A stretch of 49,011 bases of DNA from Methylobacterium sp. J-026 (lineage in GTDB: Bacteria > Pseudomonadota > Alphaproteobacteria > Rhizobiales > Beijerinckiaceae): positions 1 to 49,011 of the forward strand of contig NZ_JAKSYC010000305.1 of NCBI RefSeq assembly GCF_022829585.1, in the 5' to 3' direction. Positions 41,162 to 49,011 of this stretch are shown here, piece by piece. Numbering within the stretch: the stretch's first letter is position 1; every line of letters begins with the position of its first letter. The position numbers were made by a program, and so were the translations under genes. Below the pieces are notes generated by a model. It searched no databases and was not told the origin of the DNA. It was given only the letters and a program-made list of their open reading frames with translations.

Positions 41162-41647
41162 ATGGACGTGACCCTGATCCGCCCCGCGGTATGCCATGAC
41201 CGGGCGTGACGACGGCTCCCGTCCGGGATATCGCCGACGGCCGACCGCCTTCTCGGGGGCTGCGGCCGCCGAGACCACCGTCGGGGTGTTCGCACGGAAC
41301 GCGGCGGTTCGGGCGTGCGGGAGGCGTCGATCCAATCCCCGAGGCTGCGGAACGCCCGCACCCCGCCCTTCGACGCCGCCGCGGGTGTCGGCGCGCGCGA
41401 CGGCGCCGGTCGCGCACTGATCGATCCCGCCGCGGGTCAGACCGGAGACGTCATCCGCTCGGCATCGGCGACGACGGCTTTCACGCGCGCGTCCAGACCT
41501 GCCTTCAGGGCAATCCACCGCTCCCGGCCTCTTCCGGGATTGGTCGCACGCGCGGTGCTCTGCATCGGTCCGAGACGCGCCACCATGATAATGCCCGCCA
41601 ATTGCAATGAATCCGGCAACACGTCAGTCGCTCAGGATTCTGTGCCA
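41162..41647. other. intergenic, no supported gene
   Basis: About 490 bases. Open frames exist in several registers but none has a ribosome site or recognisable composition. The last ~60 bases (41580-41640) are noticeably less GC-rich and may hold the promoter of the following small gene. Confidence 0.45.
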
Positions 41648-41881
41648 ATGTCGGACGAATTCATCCCGTTCTGGAGATTGTTGGTCTCCGCGGAAGAACA
41701 GCTTCAGTGGGGCATCGAGCCGGAGACCATGGAGGATACGGCCCGAACGCTCGCGTGCCGGCATCCGGGCAGCGCATTGGCCGAGCGGCTGATGGCGCGG
41801 GCGGCCTATGTCAGGGTCATGGGCGCGCGCATGCCGAGCCACGGGACACGGACGGCGTCCGCACCCCCGCGAGGGGCCTGA
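41648..41881 (+). CDS. small hypothetical protein
   Basis: 77 residues, MSDEFIPFWRLLVSAEEQLQWG..., unrecognised. The helical, mixed-charge N-terminus followed by a basic Ala/Arg/Pro tail suggests a small soluble protein. AGGA lies ten bases before the ATG at 41648; ATGs at 41585 and 41591 would extend it. Coding is suggested by composition and start site, not by family. Confidence 0.45.
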   Translation: MSDEFIPFWRLLVSAEEQLQWGIEPETMEDTARTLACRHPGSALAERLMARAAYVRVMGARMPSHGTRTASAPPRGA

Positions 41882-41914
41882 GCGCCACGGATCGCCCCAC
41901 GGGCGAGACGGGGC

Positions 41915-42202
41915 TCAGGCGACCCTGTGACGGTCCGCCGGGGCCTGCGGCGCCGGAGCGGCGGCATTGGCCTGATCGGTCAAGGTCCGAAGGGCCGCCA
42001 CCATCGCGTCGGCCTGCGCGTCCAGGGTCGGCGTGGCCTGACCGTCGCGGCTGCCGCGCCACACCATCAGGAAGCTGGCCAGCACGGCCGCGGCGCTGGC
42101 CACGAACGGTGCGGTGATCAAGGCGGCGAGCGGACTGACGGGCCCCAGCAGGGCGGCCGTCGCCACGCCGCCGCCGAGTGCTGCCACGACCAGGAAGAGC
42201 AT
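41915..42202 (-). CDS. small membrane protein
   Basis: 95 residues with two hydrophobic helices (LFLVVAALGGGVATAALLG and LAALITAPFVASAAAVLASFL) followed by a soluble, Ala/Gln/Pro-rich tail that contains a short helical segment (DAQADAMVAALRTLTDQAN). GAGG precedes the ATG at 42202. The family is unknown to me; small two-helix proteins of this sort are common and poorly characterised in Methylobacterium-like genomes. Confidence 0.6.
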   Translation of the reverse strand: MLFLVVAALGGGVATAALLGPVSPLAALITAPFVASAAAVLASFLMVWRGSRDGQATPTLDAQADAMVAALRTLTDQANAAAPAPQAPADRHRVA

Positions 42203-42744
42203 CGGAGCCTCGCCCGACAGAGGGAGCCGACCCCATCGGTCGGCCCCTGTCCCGCCAATAGGATGAATTCGTTACCGACCGATTAACGACAAGGTCTACG
42301 GTCAGCATAGATCTTAGCAATTCGGGTTCAGGCGAAGCTTCGAACCCATATCCCAACGACGTGACCGCAATCCGCAGGTCCCGAGCGGGATCGCGCCGCC
42401 ATACGTCCCGGAGGCAGCCGGCCCGGGCATTGTCGACGGTCGAGCCGGGCCCGGCAACGCGGACGTTCCTGCACAGGACAGGGCTATCGGGCCATCGATG
42501 ACCCGCAACACCCCTTAAGATTTCGCAAACCGCGGCGAGAGACATGCCGGATCTCGCCGCACTGCAGCGAAGGCACCGGGGGCCGGCCGTCGCATCCTCC
42601 CGGGATCTTGAGCCGGCGGCCGGGACGGGCGGTTAACCATACGCCGCCTGCCGGAGCCGCACGATCGGCCCGTCGCGCCGGCCGGGTTGCAATCGATCGC
42701 TAAATGGCTAAGCTCATGCGTATGTACTACTGAGGAGGGCGGCG
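42203..42744. other. intergenic region with hairpin
   Basis: About 540 bases between divergent small genes. An imperfect hairpin, GGGTTC...GAACCC with CGAAGCTTCG between, occupies 42324-42347. The part nearest 42250-42320 is AT-richer and probably contains the promoter of the 95-residue membrane protein gene. No larger gene is supported. Confidence 0.45.
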
Positions 42745-42912
42745 ATGAAATCAGTCTATCCCCAGGGCGAAGACCGTATGGAAGCCCCGCCTCCGTCGGC
42801 ACCGGCGATCCCTTCGCTGCACGAGGACCTCGTCCTCCAGGAGCAGATGCGGCGCCTCCACAATACGCGCGCCCGTCAGCGCGCCGCCCGGCATCATCGC
42901 GCCGGCCGATAA
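42745..42912 (+). CDS. small basic protein
   Basis: 55 codons plus stop. The product begins MKSVYPQGEDRMEAPPPSAP, has a Pro-rich middle and ends in a basic Arg/His-rich helix (MRRLHNTRARQRAARHHRAGR). A strong GAGGAGG ribosome site lies eight bases before the ATG. Neither strand offers a better candidate here. The basic tail could bind nucleic acid, but there is no family match. Confidence 0.5.
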   Translation: MKSVYPQGEDRMEAPPPSAPAIPSLHEDLVLQEQMRRLHNTRARQRAARHHRAGR

Positions 42913-42926
42913 CCGCTGTAAATGCC

Positions 42927-43064
42927 GTGCTCGATTCCGTGCTCCTCGTCTGCGCCGTGATCGCCATCGTGGGGACGGCGGTCCGGATCGGCATCGCCGC
43001 CTCCGTCCCGGCCATCCGCCGCCGCCGAATCGAGTGGGACGATCCCACCGAGGCGGAGGGCTGA
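42927..43064 (+). CDS. possible single-helix membrane peptide
   Basis: 45 codons from GTG 42927. The product is a hydrophobic helix (VLLVCAVIAIVGTAVRIGIAA) followed by a basic and then acidic tail (IRRRRIEWDDPTEAEG). It starts 14 bases after the 55-residue gene. There is no clear ribosome site of its own, so translation may depend on the upstream gene. Charge pattern suggests N-out/C-in orientation. Confidence 0.35.
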   Translation: MLDSVLLVCAVIAIVGTAVRIGIAASVPAIRRRRIEWDDPTEAEG

Positions 43065-43253
43065 GGGGAAGGGCCGCCAGCGGGCTCGGCAGGCATCAGC
43101 GCCGGTCTTTCGGGCCGGATCGACGGTCCGGCGAAGGTCGGGCCTCGCGCTGTCCCCCGCGCGTTTCGGATCGACGCGGGGGTGCGGTGCCCCTATACGC
43201 GCCCGGCGGGCGGCGCGGTGATCGGCGCCTTCGCGTCCGCTGAGGGATCCGGC

Positions 43254-44540
<1,287 letters not shown>

Positions 44541-44589
44541 CCGCCGCGATGTCCGGCCCTGCGACGAACCCCGGGATGAGACACAGGCC

Positions 44590-45168
44590 ATGATCGAGAC
44601 GGGCGACGATGACCGGCACGCACGCTACCCCGACGCGCGGATCCGCGCGATCCTGAACGCCACGCGCACGATCGCCCTGGTCGGAGCCTCGGCGAACCCG
44701 GCGCGCCCGAGCTGGATCGTGCTGAAATATCTGCTCGACCGGGGCTACGCGGTCACCCCGGTCAATCCCGGACTCGCCGGCCAGGATCTCCTCGGGCGCC
44801 GGGCCGCGGCCTCGCTCGCCGAGGTCCAGGCCACGCTGGGCGACCGGCCGATCGACATGGTCGAGATCTTTCGCAATTCGGCCGCCGCGGGTCCCCTGGT
44901 CGACGAGGCGCTGGCCCTCTCGCCCCTGCCCAAGGTCATCTGGATGCAGCTCGGCGTGCGCGACGACGCGGCCGCCGCCCGGGCCGAGGCGCGCGGGCTC
45001 ACGGTGATCATGAACCGCTGCCCCAAGATCGAGTACGGGCGGCTCTCCGGGGAGATCGGCTGGACCGGCGTGAATTCCCGCATCCTCAGCGCCAGGAAGC
45101 CCGTGCTGGCGGGCCGGGGCGTCCAGCGGCTGACCATCGCCGAGCGGGGCCGGCGCGGGGACCGTTGA
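44590..45168 (+). CDS. CoA-binding domain protein (YccU type)
   Basis: 192 residues with a Rossmann-like CoA-binding fold: RTIALVGASANPARPSWIVLKYLLDRGY and the VIWMQLGVRDDAAAARAEARG segment are characteristic of the YccU/COG1832 family, whose function is not established. NRCPKIEYGRL near the C-terminus contains the conserved cysteine. About 50 bases after the dehydrogenase gene and upstream of rplM-rpsI, an arrangement I recall as common in Methylobacterium-type genomes. Confidence 0.85.
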   Translation: MIETGDDDRHARYPDARIRAILNATRTIALVGASANPARPSWIVLKYLLDRGYAVTPVNPGLAGQDLLGRRAAASLAEVQATLGDRPIDMVEIFRNSAAAGPLVDEALALSPLPKVIWMQLGVRDDAAAARAEARGLTVIMNRCPKIEYGRLSGEIGWTGVNSRILSARKPVLAGRGVQRLTIAERGRRGDR

Positions 45169-45237
45169 CGGTACTCTAGTACCTCATCTCATAAGTCATT
45201 GCAGAAGAGCGATTTTTCGCGATTTCGCGATTCCGTG

Positions 45238-45266
45238 TTGACCCGCCATCCGGGTCCGGCTATGCA
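45238..45266 (+). promoter_or_regulatory. sigma-70 promoter of rplM-rpsI
   Basis: TTGACC at 45238-45243 and TATGCA at 45261-45266 with the ideal 17-base spacing. Repeated CGCGATTT motifs and a GANTC (GATTC, 45229-45233) lie directly upstream. Predicted start of transcription is about 45273. Confidence 0.7.
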
Positions 45267-45275
45267 CCCGGCACC

Positions 45276-45310
45276 GCCGCCGCGTGCACCCCACGCGGCG
45301 GCTCGTTTTT
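45276..45310 (+). promoter_or_regulatory. leader hairpin with U-tract before rplM
   Basis: Perfect 11-bp stem GCCGCCGCGTG / CACGCGGCGGC, 5-base loop, followed by TCGTTTTT. It begins about three bases after the predicted transcript start and ends 70 bases before the rplM ATG. It has the form of an intrinsic terminator, so it may be an attenuator or a mRNA-stabilising 5' hairpin. Confidence 0.65.
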
Positions 45311-45378
45311 CGGCACCCCGATGCCGGAGGGCCCCGACCTGTCGGAGCCGGACGCGTCGGAACCCCTGGGATTTGGCT

Positions 45379-45840
45379 ATGAAGACCACCTCGCTGAAGC
45401 CCGCCGAGGTCGACAAGAAGTGGATCGTGATCGACGCGGAGGGCCTCGTGGTGGGCCGGCTCGCGTCGATCGTGGCGATGCGCCTGCGCGGCAAGCACAA
45501 GCCCGCCTACACGCCCCACGTCGATTGCGGCGACCACGTCATCGTCGTCAACGCGGACAAGGTGAAGTTCACCGGCCGCAAGTACGTTCAGAAGCGCTAC
45601 TACTACCACACCGGCTATCCGGGCGGGATCAAGGAGCGCACGGCCAAGTTCATCCTCGAGGGCCGGTTCCCCGAGCGTGTGGTCGAGAAGGCCGTCGAGC
45701 GCATGCTGCCCCGTGGCCCGCTCTTCCGTCAGATCCTCGGCAACCTCCGCGTCTACAAGGGCGCCGCGCACCCGCACGAGGCCCAGCAGCCGCAGGCGCT
45801 CGACGTCGGCGCCCTCAACCGCAAGAACGTGAGCGCTTGA
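45379..45840 (+). CDS. rplM: 50S ribosomal protein L13
   Basis: 153 residues. WIVIDAEGLVVGRLASIVAMRLRGKHKPAYTP and ERTAKFILEGRFPERVVEKAVERMLPRGPL are unmistakable L13. Length is typical for alphaproteobacteria. An assembly-initiating protein of the 50S subunit. The ATG at 45379 fits homologues; a frame open further upstream includes the promoter and leader hairpin and is not translated. Followed after two bases by rpsI. Confidence 0.97.
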   Translation: MKTTSLKPAEVDKKWIVIDAEGLVVGRLASIVAMRLRGKHKPAYTPHVDCGDHVIVVNADKVKFTGRKYVQKRYYYHTGYPGGIKERTAKFILEGRFPERVVEKAVERMLPRGPLFRQILGNLRVYKGAAHPHEAQQPQALDVGALNRKNVSA

Positions 45841-45842
45841 TC

Positions 45843-46328
45843 ATGGCGACCCTGCAGTCCCTCGCCGACCTCAACCGGGCGAATACCGGCGCGGTCGACC
45901 CCGCCAACGAGGCCCCCATCCACGTCCAGAAGCTGGACGCGCAGGGCCGGGCCTACGCCACCGGCAAGCGCAAGGACGCGGTCGCCCGCGTCTGGATCAA
46001 GCCGGGCAACGGCACGGTCACGATCAACAAGCGTCCGGTCGAGGTCTATTTCGCCCGTCCGGTGCTGCGCATGATCCTGCGCCAGCCGCTGGAGATCGCC
46101 GGCCGCGTCGACCAGTACGACATCAACGTCACGGTCGCCGGCGGCGGTCTCTCGGGCCAGGCCGGCGCCGTGCGCCACGGCCTCTCGAAGGCCCTGACCT
46201 ACTACGAGCCGGAACTGCGCGCGCCGCTCAAGCGCGAGGGCTTCCTTACCCGCGACGCCCGCGTGGTCGAGCGCAAGAAGTACGGCCGCAAGAAGGCCCG
46301 CCGCAGCTTCCAGTTCTCGAAGCGCTGA
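45843..46328 (+). CDS. rpsI: 30S ribosomal protein S9
   Basis: 161 residues: an alphaproteobacterial N-terminal extension of about 35 residues, then the core AYATGKRKDAVARVWIKPGNG and GLSGQAGAVRHGLSKAL, ending in the invariant KKARRSFQFSKR tail whose last residues reach the P-site tRNA anticodon. Co-transcribed with rplM, starting two bases after its stop codon. Confidence 0.97.
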   Translation: MATLQSLADLNRANTGAVDPANEAPIHVQKLDAQGRAYATGKRKDAVARVWIKPGNGTVTINKRPVEVYFARPVLRMILRQPLEIAGRVDQYDINVTVAGGGLSGQAGAVRHGLSKALTYYEPELRAPLKREGFLTRDARVVERKKYGRKKARRSFQFSKR

Positions 46329-46354
46329 GATCCGGTCACAGAGGTGTCACGGAG

Positions 46355-46391
46355 AGGGCGGTTCCTGCGGGGGCCGCCCTTTCGCATTTTC
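46355..46391 (+). terminator. intrinsic terminator after rplM-rpsI
   Basis: AGGGCGG (46355-46361) pairs with CCGCCCT (46374-46380) and is followed by TTTCGCATTTT. It ends the rplM-rpsI transcript before argC. Confidence 0.7.
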
Positions 46392-46496
46392 AGGCTGCGG
46401 CGCGGCCGTTGACACGATGGTGGACCGCGCTCACCTGATCGGTGACCGTGGGGCCCGAGTCGGGCGGCGCGTGAGGATCGAAGAGCGAGACGGACG

Positions 46497-47447
46497 ATGG
46501 CTGGCGACGGCGCGACGAAGCCCACGGTGTTCATCGACGGCGAGGCCGGCACCACCGGCCTCGGCATCCGCGAGCGCCTGGAGCGCGACGGGCGGGTCGC
46601 CCTGCGCAGCATCGCCCCCGAGCACCGCAAGGATCCGCAGGCCAAGCGCGCGCTGCTCGCCGAGGTCGATCTCGTCGTGCTCTGTCTGCCCGACGAGGCC
46701 GCCAAGGAGACGGTGGCGCTGGCCGACAGCCTGCCCGGCGGCGGCCCGCGCGTCCTCGACGCCAGCACCGCCCATCGCGTGGCCGAAGGCTGGACCTACG
46801 GCTTCCCGGAGATGACCCGGGCGCAGGGCGCCGCGATCGCCCGGGCCCGGCGGGTGGCCAATCCGGGCTGCTACCCGACCGGCGGCATCGCGCTGCTGCG
46901 CCCCCTGGTGGAGGGCGGGCTGATCCCGGCCGATCACCCGATCAGCGTCAACGCGGTCAGCGGCTACAGCGGCGGCGGCAAGAGCATGATCGAGGCCTTC
47001 GAGCAGGGCACGGCCCCGCCGTTCCAGCTCTACGGCCTCGGCTTCGCCCACAAGCACGTGCCGGAGCTGCAGCGCTACGGCGGGCTGTCCCGGCGGCCGA
47101 TCTTCGTGCCGTCCGTGGGCAATTTCCGGCAGGGCATGCTGGTGAGCATCCCGCTCCACCTCGACGCGCTGCCGGGCCGGCCCGCAGCCGATGACCTGGA
47201 GGCCGCCCTGCGCGACTGGTACGCCGGCCAGCCGCTGGTGCAGGTCGTGCCGGGCGCCGGCACGGGGGCGCACCGCGAGAAGATCGAGCCGGAGGATCTC
47301 AACGACACCGACCGGCTGGAGCTGCGGGTGTTCGGCGCCTCCGACCACGGGCAGGCGGTGCTGGTGGCCCGCCTCGACAATCTCGGCAAGGGCGCCTCCG
47401 GAGCGGCGGTGCAGAATCTCGGGCTGATGCTCGGGCTCGACGGCTGA
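46497..47447 (+). CDS. argC: N-acetyl-gamma-glutamyl-phosphate reductase (type 2)
   Basis: 316 residues, the short (type 2) form. Reduces N-acetylglutamyl phosphate to the semialdehyde with NADPH, third step of arginine synthesis. Visible: TVFIDGEAGTTGLGIRERL cofactor loop, STAHRVAEGWTYGFPEM, the catalytic Cys125 in VANPGCYPTGG and the active-site GYSGGGKSMIEAF. The start at 46497 (ATG GCT GGC) gives the usual N-terminus. A TTGACA at 46409 could be its -35 box, but no good -10 follows at the right distance. Location after rplM-rpsI is common in Hyphomicrobiales. Confidence 0.95.
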   Translation: MAGDGATKPTVFIDGEAGTTGLGIRERLERDGRVALRSIAPEHRKDPQAKRALLAEVDLVVLCLPDEAAKETVALADSLPGGGPRVLDASTAHRVAEGWTYGFPEMTRAQGAAIARARRVANPGCYPTGGIALLRPLVEGGLIPADHPISVNAVSGYSGGGKSMIEAFEQGTAPPFQLYGLGFAHKHVPELQRYGGLSRRPIFVPSVGNFRQGMLVSIPLHLDALPGRPAADDLEAALRDWYAGQPLVQVVPGAGTGAHREKIEPEDLNDTDRLELRVFGASDHGQAVLVARLDNLGKGASGAAVQNLGLMLGLDG

Positions 47448-47758
47448 GGCCCGCGCCCCGGATCGACCGGCGATCCGGGCGCATCGTCGGCGACCCGCCG
47501 ATCGCGCGGCGCGCGGCCGTCGCCGTCGGTCTCCCCGCGGGGGCTTGCAGCACGCGGCGTCGATCGGCGCGGATGCCCCGCGCGCCGCCCCGATCCCCCC
47601 ACGCCGATCCCTTCCGGCGCATCGCCGTCCCGACGGCCGCGCGGGAGCGACCTTTACCGCCCATGGGTTGACGCTCCAAAGCGCGTGCCACGCAAGGCGC
47701 GCGGGAGGCGTGAGCGCATCGCAGCCGGCGCTCTCGACGGCAGAGCCATGGAAACCTC
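47448..47758. other. intergenic region with hairpin
   Basis: 311 bases, no gene supported. CCCGGATC (47457-47464) and GATCCGGG (47472-47479) form a perfect 8-bp stem with a 7-base loop just after argC, without a T-run; a possible terminator. Confidence 0.5.
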
Positions 47759-48775
47759 ATGACGACCGAGCCCGATATCGACGCGGAGAAGCAGAAGCTG
47801 CTCAGGCACCTCGTGACGTTCGACGCGCGGATCCGGTATCCGGCGCCCTACGTCGCCTTCGCCGGGAAGCCGTCGTCCCAGATCTTCGAGAATGGCTGGC
47901 ACTACGACGGCCTGGGATACCGCAACGACGTGACGGTCGGCCCCCGGGGCAGGGCCGAGGCGGCCCGGGTGTTCATCGTCGGCGACAGCACCCTGGTCGA
48001 CGGCCTCGACACCGCCGATACCGTCCCCGGCCGCGTCCAGACCGTGCTCCGTCAGAGCCTCGGAGCGGGCGCGCACGTCTACAATTTCGGCGCCATTTCC
48101 AACTGCCTGAATCAGGCGATCATGCTGATCACGACGAAGCTCATCGATCTGGAGCCGGACGCGATCGTCATCCTCGCCGGCGGAACGGACATCTTCCAGC
48201 CCTGGACCTTCGACCCGCGCCCCGGTCAGCCGTACAATCAGTTCGCCATCGAAGCCATCCACGACGACCTGTTCTCGCAGGGCACCGACACCCGCGCGGC
48301 GAGCATCGTGGATCAACGCGCGATGTTGGAAATCCTCTTTTCGAGACTGCGCAACCTGCGGCTGGTGACGTGCTGGAAGGAGGCCGCCTGGGAATGGGAG
48401 GTGGTGCGGAATTTCGAACTCTCGGTCGACCGCATCGGCCGGCTCTCCACGGGCATCGGCATTCCCATCCACCTCGTCCTGCAGCCGATGGTGGTGCGCA
48501 AACCGGCGCTGTCGGAAGAGGAACGGTCGTTCGCCACGCTCGAATTTCTCGAGTATCTCGATCGTCAATACACGAGGCTGAAGGCCGTCGTCGGAAATTA
48601 CGAGCGGAAATTCGGACGGCGGAAATTCTTCACCGTCCATGATCTCAGCGACTTGTTCTTCGATCACACGGACAGCGTCTTCACCGACATCGTGCACTAC
48701 AATGCGGGCGGCCGACAGAGGATGGCGGAGGAACTCGTCAGCCTGCTGAATATCGTCCGGCCCGGCGCGGCCTGA
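47759..48775 (+). CDS. SGNH/GDSL-hydrolase-like protein
   Basis: 338 residues. The nucleophile block is VFIVGDSTLVDGLD (Ser77), the Gly/Asn block NFGAISNC, and IVILAGGTDIF stands where most families have GxND (Asp for Asn). The C-terminal DIVHYNAGG supplies the catalytic Asp310 and His313 of the DxxH motif. No signal peptide. SGNH enzymes remove acyl or acetyl groups from lipids or glycans; the 330-residue length with an N-terminal extension (~60 residues) resembles the polysaccharide- or lipid-modifying kind. Specific substrate unknown; no neighbouring partner. Ribosome site is weak (GGAAACC before the ATG). Confidence 0.82.
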   Translation: MTTEPDIDAEKQKLLRHLVTFDARIRYPAPYVAFAGKPSSQIFENGWHYDGLGYRNDVTVGPRGRAEAARVFIVGDSTLVDGLDTADTVPGRVQTVLRQSLGAGAHVYNFGAISNCLNQAIMLITTKLIDLEPDAIVILAGGTDIFQPWTFDPRPGQPYNQFAIEAIHDDLFSQGTDTRAASIVDQRAMLEILFSRLRNLRLVTCWKEAAWEWEVVRNFELSVDRIGRLSTGIGIPIHLVLQPMVVRKPALSEEERSFATLEFLEYLDRQYTRLKAVVGNYERKFGRRKFFTVHDLSDLFFDHTDSVFTDIVHYNAGGRQRMAEELVSLLNIVRPGAA

Positions 48776-48872
48776 CGGCAACCCGCGACCTGGGGTCGGG
48801 GCGTCGCCCGACGCCGCCCCAGAACGGCGCCCCGAGGCCATTCCCGACCCGGAGCTTCGACGCCCGAGGGAC

Positions 48873-49011
48873 TTAGAGCGCCTAACAGAACCGTCTGATC
48901 TGGTTGAGGGTGATGAGGCTGGCGGCGAGGCTCGTGAAGGCCTCGTAGATGTCTGCGCGTCGCTCATAGCGGATGGGCAATCGACGGAAACGGTTGAACC
49001 AGGCGTGGGTG
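48873..49011 (-). mobile_element. IS5-family insertion sequence, 3' end (runs off the window)
   Basis: The minus frame from the window edge to TAG at 48882-48884 encodes HAWFNRFRRLPIRYERRAD...ITLNQIRRFC, the C-terminus of IS5-type DDE transposases (the DDE glutamate region lies outside the window). The sequence beyond the stop (GAGCGCCTAACAG, preceded by TTA) looks like the IS terminus, placing the IS end near 48873. The element is cut by the window edge, so completeness is unknown. Confidence 0.8.

Noticed and set aside
46409..46437. TTGACA at 46409 as a promoter for argC
   Set aside because: The -35 box is perfect, but the hexamer 17 bases on (CACCTG) is a poor -10; not listed as a feature.

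Overview
The window looks like chromosome of a GC-rich alphaproteobacterium, most likely Methylobacterium or a close relative in the Methylobacteriaceae. This is an inference from the strong G/C third-position bias, the CoA-binding protein / rplM / rpsI / argC order, and the protein families present; no rRNA or tRNA gene is available to confirm it.

Region 1 (1-12.1 kb) is a molybdenum-centred cluster: a cytoplasmic molybdopterin oxidoreductase, a DUF2325 protein, a short ModE-like regulator, moeA, two different ModA-type binding proteins, the molbindin mop, an NAD-type aldehyde dehydrogenase, a zinc alcohol dehydrogenase and a TrmO-like protein. Five 22-bp palindromes of the form GnTATAT-N8-ATATAnC lie at the starts of its transcription units. 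They match the known ModE operator pattern and appear to tie the whole cluster, including the two aldehyde/alcohol enzymes, into one molybdate-responsive regulon. The ModE protein has no molybdate-binding domain and no modBC genes are present. A Tat-exported PhoD-like phosphatase follows (12.3-13.9 kb).

Region 2 (about 14.2-20.3 kb) is a compact integrated element, all on the minus strand: P4-type tyrosine integrase, an unknown 244-residue protein, an AlpA-like regulator, an unknown 293-residue protein and a PrimPol-D5 helicase. It is less GC-biased than its surroundings and resembles a phage satellite or plasmid-like island. A 36-bp inverted repeat whose arms are themselves hairpins lies at its left edge.

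Region 3 (20.6-30.5 kb) is a tightly overlapping ten-gene minus-strand operon with a divergent LysR regulator: a spermidine/opine-type ABC importer (binding protein, ATPase, two permeases), a multi-subunit flavin / [2Fe-2S] amine or opine dehydrogenase set (two DAO-family subunits, a ferredoxin-like subunit, a FAD/BFD subunit and a miniature 207-residue flavoprotein), and a Rid-family protein that lacks the usual catalytic arginine. It looks like an uptake-and-oxidation pathway for one amine, imino acid or opine.

Region 4 (30.9-34.4 kb) holds single genes: a SAM methyltransferase, a carotenoid oxygenase and an SDR with a C-terminal membrane helix. Region 5 (34.9-41.2 kb) is a five-gene oligopeptide-type ABC importer plus amidase operon behind a perfect sigma-54 -24/-12 promoter. 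Region 6 (41.6-47.4 kb) is more chromosomal in character: small proteins, a nucleotide-sugar dehydrogenase, a CoA-binding protein, rplM-rpsI with a strong promoter and an immediate 5' leader hairpin, and argC. An SGNH-hydrolase-like gene follows, and the window ends inside an IS5-type transposase.
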